Made by a program: the position numbers and the translations under genes. The notes under the pieces are model-generated. The model was not told where the DNA came from. It made no database searches and saw only the letters and a program-made list of their open reading frames with translations. A DNA stretch of 10,776 nt from Pseudomonadota bacterium (lineage in GTDB: Bacteria > Pseudomonadota > Alphaproteobacteria > Rhizobiales > Hyphomicrobiaceae), in NCBI GenBank assembly GCA_023430845.1, contig JAEYYJ010000297.1, forward strand, positions 1-10,776. Direction: 5' to 3'. Of this stretch, positions 1-6,411 are shown piece by piece. Each line of letters begins with the position of its first letter. Within the stretch, counting starts at the first letter, position 1.

Positions 1-1051
1 GCGGGCGAACCATCTTCTTGAAGCGCCATGCCTCGGCATCGTGCAAATAGCCCGAGAGGCAGAACGAGTGACACCCGATGTCGATGTACTGCTGGAGCAC
101 GTTTGCGCACTGCTCCGGATTGCCGACGATGCAAATGCCGGCACCGGGCCGCGCACGCGTGAGACCAGCCCATAGATTGGGCGCGATCATGTCGCCCATG
201 GTGCTGCGCAGTTCCTGCACGCGCTGATTGGCGACGGAATGCGCGTAGTGCTCGCGGATGTAGCGTTCGCGCTCCTCTGTGATGTTCTTGATGAGGCCGT
301 TGGCGGCCTCCCACGCATCGGATTCGTTCTCGCGGCAGACGATCTGCAGGCGCATGCCGAAGCCGATCTTGTCCTCGCGACCGTACTTGGCGGCGAGCGC
401 ACGCAGCTCCTTCATGTTACTCGTGATGCGTTCCGTCGTATCGCCCCAGAAAAGATGGACGTCGGAGTGTTTGGCCGAGATTTCCGCGGCCTGACCGGAG
501 CCGCCGCCGAGGTAGAACTTCGGATAGGGCTTCTGAAAGATCGGCGCAGCCAGCTCGGCGCCCTTCAGCGTGTAGTGTTTGCCCTCGTGGTGGAGGGGCT
601 TGCCGTCCGAGGTCCAGAGCTTCTTGAGGATCGCGACTTCCTCGTCCATCACCTCGTAGCGCTCGTCCTTGCCGAGCTTGATGCCCTCGGCGACGATTTC
701 GGCCTCGCTCTGCCCGGCGATCAGGTTGATCGAAATGCGCCCGCCGGAGAGCTGGTCGCACGTCGATATCATCTTGGCGAGCAGGACGGGGTTGATGTAG
801 CCGGGCTTGGCCGCCACGAGCATTTTGATCTTCTTCGTGCGGCCGATCATCAGGGCCGCCGTCATCCACGCATCCCAGCACTGATGGCCGACGGGGATCA
901 GCATGTACTCGAAGCCGCAATCTTCCGCAGCGCGCGCCACGCGCTCGAACATCTCCGAGCCGGCGGTGATCTTGAGTGGATCGCCATAATCGTCCGTGTC
1001 GCCACGTGTCGGCAGAAACCATCCGAATTCCAGGGGGCGCATCGTCTTCAT
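1..1051 (-). CDS. LLM-class flavin-dependent monooxygenase, SsuD-like (alkanesulfonate monooxygenase family), 3' end missing
   Basis: About 350 codons stay open to the left edge, so the C-terminus (probably about 30 residues, judging by SsuD length near 380) is outside the window. The family is cytoplasmic and uses FMNH2 from a partner reductase plus O2 to split organosulfonates into aldehyde and sulfite. By-eye alignment to E. coli SsuD is strong: WFLPTRGD near residue 11, LIPVGHQCWDAW at 51-62 (Cys58 matches SsuD Cys54), FGMRL at 231-235 (Arg234 matches Arg226), PNLWAG at 291-296, Arg301 (matches Arg297) and SGYLH at 333-337 (Tyr335 matches Tyr331). Two positions differ: Gln236 replaces His228, and Arg16 replaces the His of the FLPTHGD motif. 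The start is either ATG 1051 or ATG 1042; an AAGGG directly before 1051 sits 9 nt from 1042, which favours 1042. No reductase or ssuABC transporter gene is visible. Family is certain; alkanesulfonate as substrate is not. Confidence 0.9.
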   Translation of the reverse strand, partial: MKTMRPLEFGWFLPTRGDTDDYGDPLKITAGSEMFERVARAAEDCGFEYMLIPVGHQCWDAWMTAALMIGRTKKIKMLVAAKPGYINPVLLAKMISTCDQLSGGRISINLIAGQSEAEIVAEGIKLGKDERYEVMDEEVAILKKLWTSDGKPLHHEGKHYTLKGAELAAPIFQKPYPKFYLGGGSGQAAEISAKHSDVHLFWGDTTERITSNMKELRALAAKYGREDKIGFGMRLQIVCRENESDAWEAANGLIKNITEERERYIREHYAHSVANQRVQELRSTMGDMIAPNLWAGLTRARPGAGICIVGNPEQCANVLQQYIDIGCHSFCLSGYLHDAEAWRFKKMVRP

Positions 1052-1208
1052 CCCTTATGGTGCTCTTGTGCTTGCGCAGACGCTAACCCAGGAGCGAAGT
1101 CGCGTGAAGCCGCCAGCCACGCAGAGCTTTCCCTCCGAATTGATTGGAACGCACCGAGGAACAGGATCAGACTGGGGGCATTGCAACATTGCTGAACGGA
1201 GGGTGGCC

Positions 1209-1709
1209 ATGATCCTCGGAATGTCGATCTCCGCATTCACGACCCTGCATGTCATCATCAGTCTGGTCGCAATCGTGCTCGGCCTCGTCTGGGTGTCCGA
1301 TCTCCTGCGGGGCCGCCAGTCGTCGCTCATCGTGGGGCTGTTTCTGCTCACGACCATCCTTACGAGTGTCACAGGCTTCATGTTCCCGGCGTCCGCGGTG
1401 ACGCCAGCGCATATCGTGGGTGGGATTTCACTGGTCGCGCTCGCGGCGGCCGTGCTCGCGCTCTACGCGTTCGGCTTGAGGGGTGTGTGGCGGCCGATCT
1501 TTCTCGTGACCGCGGTGCTGTCGCTCTATCTCAATATTTTTGTCGGCGTGGTCCAGGCATTCCAGAAGATCGGCGCACTCACGGCGCTCGCGCCGACCCA
1601 GTCCGAGACGCCTTTCGTCATCGCGCAGAGCGCCGTGCTCGTGCTCGCGATCATCGTCTGTTGGCTGGCGCTCCGCCGCTTTCGCGGCGGAGGCATGTCG
1701 GCAGCCTAG
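1209..1709 (+). CDS. Five-helix integral membrane protein of unknown function
   Basis: Encodes 166 residues. ATG 1209 is chosen because GGAGGG at 1198-1203 lies 5 nt upstream; the frame extends further 5' to 996, but that part overlaps the divergent monooxygenase gene and lacks membrane character. Five hydrophobic segments lie at about residues 8-31, 38-59, 66-90, 94-118 and 136-156, with a short basic tail (RRFRGGG) that is probably cytoplasmic. Distinctive motifs are TGFMFP at 55-60, PAHIVG at 66-71 and QAFQKI-x8-PTQSETPF at 116-136. From memory similar small membrane proteins occur as uncharacterised proteins in Hyphomicrobiales, but I cannot assign a role. It is divergent from the monooxygenase gene and convergent with the RND gene; its stop overlaps the RND stop within CTAG at 1706-1709. 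It is probably a single-gene transcript. Confidence 0.85.
   Translation: MILGMSISAFTTLHVIISLVAIVLGLVWVSDLLRGRQSSLIVGLFLLTTILTSVTGFMFPASAVTPAHIVGGISLVALAAAVLALYAFGLRGVWRPIFLVTAVLSLYLNIFVGVVQAFQKIGALTALAPTQSETPFVIAQSAVLVLAIIVCWLALRRFRGGGMSAA
1671..1692 (-). terminator. Perfect 9-bp hairpin just past the RND gene stop (possible 3' end)
   Basis: The arms CTCCGCCGC (1671-1679) and GCGGCGGAG (1684-1692) are perfect complements around a TTTC loop. On the minus strand the hairpin begins 13 nt after the RND permease stop. On the plus strand it lies in the last codons of the small membrane protein gene. No T-run follows on either strand, so it is not a classical intrinsic terminator. It may mark or stabilise the 3' end of the efflux mRNA. 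The repeat also encodes a basic tail (Arg-Arg-Phe-Arg), so chance in GC-rich coding DNA is possible. Confidence 0.35.
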
Positions 1710-4700
1710 ATGCGCTCGGCGGTCTGGGGCTCTCTCGGTGCGGCCTTGAGTTCGTCGATCAGGATCTGCGTCTCGTGCGCCCTCGGCTTCGAAAGAGGTG
1801 CGAGCATCCGGTAGGCAACCGGCACCAGGAGCAGCGTGAAGATCGTCGCGAAGCCGAGGCCGCCGACGATCACCCAGCCCAGAGCGAGGCGCGCTTCGGC
1901 GCCGGCACCCGTCGCGATAACAAGAGGAACCGCGCCGACGACGGTGGCAAGTGCCGTCATGGTTACAGGGCGCAGGCGCGTAATGGCGGCCGTTCGGATG
2001 GCTTCCGGCACGCTCATCCCTTCGTCGCGCTTCTGGTCGGCAAATTCGACCATGAGGATGCCGTTCTTGGCCATGACGCCGACCAGAAGCACGAGGCCGA
2101 TCTGGCTGTAGACATTGAGTGAGCCGCCCGTCAGCAGGATCGCGAATACCGCGGCTGCCAATCCGAACGGCACGGTCACCATGATGACCAGAGCGCTCAC
2201 CACGCTTTCGAACTGAGCGGCGAGGACCAGGAACACGATCAGAAAGGCGATCGCGAAGACGATTGTCGTGCTTTGGGTCGTCTCGGTCAGTGTCTTGGCT
2301 TCGCCGAGCAGCGTGATCGACATGTCTGGCCCGAGCACTTCCGGCGCGATCGTGCGCAGGGTGCTGACGGCGTCGCCGAGATACGTTCCCTCGTCGAGCT
2401 GGACGCTGACGGGGACAGCGCGACGGCGGCTCTCACGGGCCAGGGTCGGCGAGATCGCGACCTCCTCCATCGTCACCAGTGTCGAGAGTGCGACGAACCT
2501 GCCGCTTCCGGTCTTGACGAACAGGTTGTTGAGATCCGACGGATCGTCGATCGGGCGCCCACCCGGCTTGACCTGGATCTCGACGATATCCTCACCGATG
2601 AAGAGGTCGGCCGCCTTCGAGTAGTCGACCATGGTGTTGATGAGGCTCGTGATCGCGTCGATCGGGACGCCGAGCTTGATCGCCGCCTCACGGTTGATAC
2701 GCACGGAAAGCTGCGGCTGGGTCGTATCGAAGTCCGTGCGCGCGCCACGGAAGCCCGGCGTCTGCGAGAGCCGCTGCGCGAGCGCCGTGGCGCCATCCGC
2801 GATCTTGTCGTAGTCCGTGCCGGTCACGGCAAATCTCAGGCCCTGGCCACCGCCGCGAATGCCGAGGCTGTTCGGCGAGCGGGTTGTGATCGAGAGCCCC
2901 GCGATGCCGGAAAACTTCTGCTGCAGCTCGGCCTGTATTTCTTGCTGAGTGCGCGTGCGGTCGTGCCAGGGTGCGAGAGGCGCCACGATCGCAGCACGAT
3001 TGGAGCTTCCGCGTCCGACGGTCGTCAGTATCCCTGTGATTTCGCCCTTCTTCCTGAGCTCGTTCAGTGCGTCTTCAACAGCCTCGACCTTGCGCGAGAC
3101 ATAGTCGATGTTGGCGCCCTGCTGTGCGGTGATGCCGATACTGATCACGCTGCGGTCCTCGGCCGGCGTGATCTCGCTCGGCACGAGGCGAAAGGCGATG
3201 TATGCCGCCGCCGCAAACCCGAGGCAGATGGCAAGGAAAATCCAGCGGAACTTCAGACACCAGTCGAGAATGCGCGCATAGAAATTGCTGAAGCCCGTGG
3301 CGATGCGGTCGAACCGCCCCGGCGCATCGCTGTCAGTCTTCCTATCATTCCCGGCGCCGATCCTCGCGGCGAGCATCGGGCAGAGAGACAGCGCAACGAA
3401 CGAGGAGACCGCCACCGAGAACGCCATCACGAAGCCGAACTCGGAAAACAGGCTGCCGACGATGCCCGGCATGAACGAGACGGGGACAAACACAGCAGCG
3501 AGTGTTGCGGTGGTTGAAAGCACGGCGAACACGATCTCGCGCGTACCGATTACGGCAGCGGCGCGCGGGCCTGCCCCCATGGCGCGGTGGCGTGCGATAT
3601 TCTCGATAACGATGATGGCGTCGTCGACGACGAGGCCTGTCGCGACGACAAGCGCGAGCAGCGTGATGATGTTGAGCGAGAAGCCCGCCATCCAGATGGC
3701 CGCCAGGGTGCCGATGAGCGAGATCGGGATCGCGATCGTGGGCGCGATCGTCGCGTGGATAGATGCCAGGAATATCAGAATCACGAGGACGACGATCACA
3801 CCCGCAATCACCAGGGCGATGACAACCTCGCGCACGGCTTCTTCGATAAAGACCGCATCGTCCGAGATGATCGATATATCGACGCCCGGCGGCAGGTTGC
3901 GCTTCAATTCCTGAATGGCGGCGCGCACCCCCTCGGATATGCCGATCGTGTTGGATTGTGCTTGCCGGATGATCTCCATGCCGACGGCGGTCCTGCCATC
4001 GTGCCGCGTGATTGCGGTCGCGTCCTGATACCCCCACCTGACGAAGGCAACGTCGGAGACTTGCGTCGTCGCGTTGAGCTGCAGCGCGCCCACTTCCTCT
4101 GGCGTCTGGATCGGCGCTTCGGCCTTGACGAGAAGCTGTTGCGTCGGATTGTCGAGCGCGCCTGAAGGACCGGTGACCGACGCCTTGCCGATTGCGGCCA
4201 TCAGGTCCGAGAGCGCAAGACCGCGACCGGCGAGGGCGACCTGATTGATGCGAACCTCGATGGTGCGCGCACGGAGGCCGTATGATGTCGCCGATGCGAC
4301 GCCTTCCACCGCGGCAAGCCGGTCCTCGATGACATTGTTGACGAGATCCGTGAGCTCCGCCTCGGTGAGCTTCTCCGCAGAGATCACGAGGCGCATGATC
4401 GGCGAAGCGTCGGCATCCGCTTTGACGACGGCCGGATCGTCTCTCATATCATCGGGAAGCTGACGGCGGATGCCCGAGACGGCGTCCCTCACGTCCATGG
4501 CCGCGGATTCGAGGTTCGTGCTGCTCGAGAACTCGATCGTCACGCGGCTCGAGCCGTACGACGAGTTCGACGAGATCGAGGTGACGCCCTGGACGCGCGA
4601 CACGGCGCTCTCGATGATCGCCGTTATCTGGGCGTCCATCGTTTGCGGTGTGGCACCCTCATAGCTTGCACGCACGGTGACGATCGGGCGATCGACGTTC

Positions 4701-4858
4701 GGCAATTCGCGGATCTCGATGCCCTGAAGAGCCGCGTAGCCGGCGACGATGATCAGCAGGTTCAGCACCACCGTTAGCACCGGTCGCCGGATGAATACGC
4801 CGATCCAGCCGCCGTCATCACCGGGCGAAGAGTGCGGGTCGCGTGCTGTCGATGTCAT
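1706..4858 (-). CDS. RND efflux transporter permease, HAE1-like
   Basis: Encodes 1050 residues, the usual length of inner-membrane RND pumps of the AcrB/MexB class, which export drugs or hydrophobic compounds as trimers driven by proton influx. The layout is canonical: TM1 near 24-42, a large periplasmic loop to about 340, TM2-6 near 342-500, TM7 near 537-556, a second periplasmic loop to about 864, and TM8-12 to about 1020. The proton-relay residues are present: VVDDAI in TM4 (Asp412, Asp413) and MAKNGIL in TM10 (Lys931). ELPNVDRPIVTV at 51-62 and GATPQTMD at 68-75 are typical of the first loop. It follows the adaptor gene by 73 nt and is surely co-transcribed with it. The leader before ATG 4858 has only a weak GAGG 11 nt away. 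The stop overlaps that of the convergent gene. The exported substrate cannot be deduced; no outer-membrane channel gene is in the window. Confidence 0.97.
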   Translation of the reverse strand: MTSTARDPHSSPGDDGGWIGVFIRRPVLTVVLNLLIIVAGYAALQGIEIRELPNVDRPIVTVRASYEGATPQTMDAQITAIIESAVSRVQGVTSISSNSSYGSSRVTIEFSSSTNLESAAMDVRDAVSGIRRQLPDDMRDDPAVVKADADASPIMRLVISAEKLTEAELTDLVNNVIEDRLAAVEGVASATSYGLRARTIEVRINQVALAGRGLALSDLMAAIGKASVTGPSGALDNPTQQLLVKAEAPIQTPEEVGALQLNATTQVSDVAFVRWGYQDATAITRHDGRTAVGMEIIRQAQSNTIGISEGVRAAIQELKRNLPPGVDISIISDDAVFIEEAVREVVIALVIAGVIVVLVILIFLASIHATIAPTIAIPISLIGTLAAIWMAGFSLNIITLLALVVATGLVVDDAIIVIENIARHRAMGAGPRAAAVIGTREIVFAVLSTTATLAAVFVPVSFMPGIVGSLFSEFGFVMAFSVAVSSFVALSLCPMLAARIGAGNDRKTDSDAPGRFDRIATGFSNFYARILDWCLKFRWIFLAICLGFAAAAYIAFRLVPSEITPAEDRSVISIGITAQQGANIDYVSRKVEAVEDALNELRKKGEITGILTTVGRGSSNRAAIVAPLAPWHDRTRTQQEIQAELQQKFSGIAGLSITTRSPNSLGIRGGGQGLRFAVTGTDYDKIADGATALAQRLSQTPGFRGARTDFDTTQPQLSVRINREAAIKLGVPIDAITSLINTMVDYSKAADLFIGEDIVEIQVKPGGRPIDDPSDLNNLFVKTGSGRFVALSTLVTMEEVAISPTLARESRRRAVPVSVQLDEGTYLGDAVSTLRTIAPEVLGPDMSITLLGEAKTLTETTQSTTIVFAIAFLIVFLVLAAQFESVVSALVIMVTVPFGLAAAVFAILLTGGSLNVYSQIGLVLLVGVMAKNGILMVEFADQKRDEGMSVPEAIRTAAITRLRPVTMTALATVVGAVPLVIATGAGAEARLALGWVIVGGLGFATIFTLLLVPVAYRMLAPLSKPRAHETQILIDELKAAPREPQTAERI

Positions 4859-4889
4859 GGCAGCATTGCCTCGGGTCGAAAAGTGCGAT

Positions 4890-4913
4890 GAGGGAGGGTG
4901 AGGTGAGGGAGGG
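4890..4913 (+). repeat. G-rich direct repeat in the adaptor-permease gap, possible G-quadruplex
   Basis: GAGGGAGGG occurs twice, at 4890-4898 and 4905-4913, within the 73-nt gap between the adaptor stop and the RND start. The plus strand therefore carries four GGG runs with loops of 1, 8 and 1 nt plus an extra GG, which could fold as a G-quadruplex. The genes are on the minus strand, so this is the template strand and the mRNA here is C-rich. It may be a simple low-complexity tract. Confidence 0.4.
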
Positions 4914-4931
4914 CGGAGACCGCTGCGCGGT

Positions 4932-6005
4932 TCACGAGCCTGGTGGCTGGACGGTTTGTCCGGCGTTCAGCAGATTGCCGCCCTCGAAGATGACCTTGTC
5001 GCCCGCTTTGAGCGGTGCGTCGACCATCACCTGATCGCCCGTGCGGGAGATGATCGCGATGTCGACGCGTTCGACGGTGTTCTTCGCGGCCAGGCGCCAT
5101 ACGAACGCGCCGCGACGATCCCATTGCACGGCCAAGCCGGGAACCTTCGGCGCATTCTGTCCGCTGATGATGACGCTTATCGAGAAGGTCGATCCCGGGA
5201 TCAGGACGAGGGTTGGATTGGGGATTGCCGCGCGCACGGCGAGCGTGCGCGAATCCGGGTCGATACGCGTTCCAACGGCATCGATTGCGCCTTCGTAGAC
5301 CTCGCCGGCGCGCGTCACGAGGCTCGCTCGGACGGGCATGCCGGCCTTCATCATCGGCGCCACCGCCTCCGGCACGGTGAACTCGACGAGAATTGCCGTG
5401 CGATCATCGAGCGTGGCAATCGGCGTTCCGGCGCCGATGTAGTCGCCGATTTGAAGGTTCGTGAGACCTACGATGCCTTCGAAGGGGGCGCGGACGGTCA
5501 TTCGATCGAGTTCCTCGCGCGCGCGACGGAGTGCGGCATCGGCGACTTTTAGGGCCGTATCGGCCTCGGCGCGCGCGACGCGGGTCACGACGCCCTCATT
5601 GAGCTGCTTGAGGCGCTCGACGGCGTCGGCGGCCTGCGCGCGCTGAGCTTCGGCGGTTTCGACGGCGATCTGCTCGGTCTCGGCGTGAAGCTGCACGAGT
5701 GGTTGGTTTGCCTCGACCGTCTTGCCGCCTTCGAAGAGCACTTTCGCGACGACGCCGGCGTGCCGTGTGGCGACAGTGACCTGGCGGCGTGCGCGGCCGG
5801 AGCCGACGGCTGCGACGCGATCTCTGATGGGCACGACCTCGACTTCAGCGAGCGTGACCGGCGGTGGGCCGACGCTGCGGCCGCCGCGGCGTTGCGCATC
5901 GGCAGGGCTCATCGTCAACATGAGAACGCTGCACGTGGCCGCGAACATCAACGCGATGATTGCTGGCCTGACGGCGATCGATATCGGCGGCATTCGGCGC
6001 GTCAT
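4932..6005 (-). CDS. RND efflux periplasmic adaptor (membrane fusion protein)
   Basis: Encodes 357 residues, typical for the HlyD/AcrA-like adaptor family that bridges an RND pump to an outer-membrane channel in the periplasm. Residues 1-37 form a signal peptide with a basic start, a hydrophobic stretch at about 14-32 and likely cleavage after SPADA (residue 37). No lipobox cysteine is seen, so unlike AcrA it is probably not a lipoprotein. The two lipoyl half-motifs are ATRHAGVVAKVLFEGG (79-94) and VRAPFEGIVG with LQIGDYIGAG (171-193). Between them, about 110-168, is an Ala/Glu/Arg-rich helical hairpin. The beta-barrel follows at about 205-280. ATG 6005 is supported by GAGGGA ending 7 nt upstream; ATG at codon 5 is the alternative. 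It is first in the operon with the RND permease gene. Confidence 0.95.
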   Translation of the reverse strand: MTRRMPPISIAVRPAIIALMFAATCSVLMLTMSPADAQRRGGRSVGPPPVTLAEVEVVPIRDRVAAVGSGRARRQVTVATRHAGVVAKVLFEGGKTVEANQPLVQLHAETEQIAVETAEAQRAQAADAVERLKQLNEGVVTRVARAEADTALKVADAALRRAREELDRMTVRAPFEGIVGLTNLQIGDYIGAGTPIATLDDRTAILVEFTVPEAVAPMMKAGMPVRASLVTRAGEVYEGAIDAVGTRIDPDSRTLAVRAAIPNPTLVLIPGSTFSISVIISGQNAPKVPGLAVQWDRRGAFVWRLAAKNTVERVDIAIISRTGDQVMVDAPLKAGDKVIFEGGNLLNAGQTVQPPGS

Positions 6006-6072
6006 GATCCAGTCCCTCGAATGTGATGCTGCGCCGCTGTCTGATCATCGGCGCGTTTGGTGTGCCCGCACG

Positions 6073-6121
6073 ACTATACGAACTGAGAACGCATCGATCA
6101 CCCGTATCCGTCGCGTGATCG
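6073..6121 (-). promoter_or_regulatory. Candidate efflux operon promoter with overlapping inverted-repeat operator
   Basis: On the minus strand TATAGT (plus positions 6073-6078) matches the -10 consensus at five of six bases. Seventeen bases upstream lies GTGATC (6096-6101), a poor -35. That hexamer is part of an inverted repeat, CGATCAC at 6095-6101 and GTGATCG at 6115-6121, with a 13-nt spacer and centres 20 bp (about two helical turns) apart, suited to a dimeric regulator. A transcript from here would have a leader of about 60 nt before ATG 6005. A repressor (TetR-like regulators are common for RND pumps) or a LysR/MarR protein could bind, but no regulator gene is in the window. This is inference from sequence pattern only. 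Confidence 0.35.
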
Positions 6122-6392
6122 GAGGAACGGGCAGCGCGCGTGTGTCTAAATCGATGTGCATGACGTAAGTCGGACAACCAAGATCAAGGAAAGACTGACG
6201 ATTTTCCTATGTTGCCGGGTTGACTCATTGCTGAGCCGCTGGCATTAGGGCCAAATCATCGCCGACGCGGACGTGAGCTCCCATAAGATTCCGCCGCAAC
6301 CGTCGTGCCCCGTCCTCCGGGGCCGGTGATGCGTCACATCGCGATGCAGCCGACGTGCTGTATCCGCCCCGCAAATGCTGAGCCTAGGTTTT

Positions 6393-6406
6393 CGCCTCTG
6401 GAGGCG
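6393..6406 (+). promoter_or_regulatory. Hairpin enclosing the ribosome-binding site of the dehydrogenase gene
   Basis: CGCCTC and GAGGCG flank TG, so the RNA can form a 5-bp stem with a CTGG loop. GGAGG (6400-6404), the ribosome-binding site 7 nt before ATG 6412, is half inside the stem. The leader could be held shut until opened by a ligand, protein or temperature, or the small stem could simply melt under the ribosome. Confidence 0.35.
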
Positions 6407-6411
6407 ACAGA

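Larger units (their letters stand above)
6006..6411. other. Divergent intergenic region between the efflux operon and the dehydrogenase gene
   Basis: These 406 bp carry no convincing gene; the short frames that cross it read through neighbouring genes and lack leaders or family features. It must hold the promoters of both flanking units. Visible elements are a candidate minus-strand promoter with an inverted repeat (6073-6121) and a GCCCCG/CGGGGC hairpin at 6307-6323 (6-bp stem, 5-nt loop, no T-run). There is also a 10-bp palindrome CATCGCGATG at 6337-6346 and a hairpin over the ribosome-binding site at 6393-6406. TTGACT at 6220-6225 with CATTAG 17 bp later is a weak plus-strand promoter candidate, giving a leader of about 155 nt. 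Confidence 0.6.

Noticed and set aside
239..1195. 318-codon plus-strand frame opposite the monooxygenase gene
   Set aside because: It is antisense to a frame with unmistakable SsuD motifs, and its composition (Arg, His, Asp, Leu rich) is typical of a GC-rich shadow frame.
996..1208. 71-codon N-terminal extension of the small membrane protein
   Set aside because: It would overlap the divergent gene, has no ribosome-binding site at its ATG and no membrane character; ATG 1209 has GGAGGG 5 nt upstream.
2273..3517. 414-codon plus-strand frame inside the RND gene
   Set aside because: Antisense to conserved RND sequence, very rich in Arg and Asp, with no recognisable domain; a codon-bias artefact.
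6307..6323. GCCCCG/CGGGGC hairpin as an intrinsic terminator
   Set aside because: There is no T-run on either strand and both flanking genes are divergent, so no transcript is expected to end there.
6337..6346. Palindrome CATCGCGATG as an operator
   Set aside because: A single 10-bp GC-rich palindrome is not rare enough to call, and no promoter element aligns with it.
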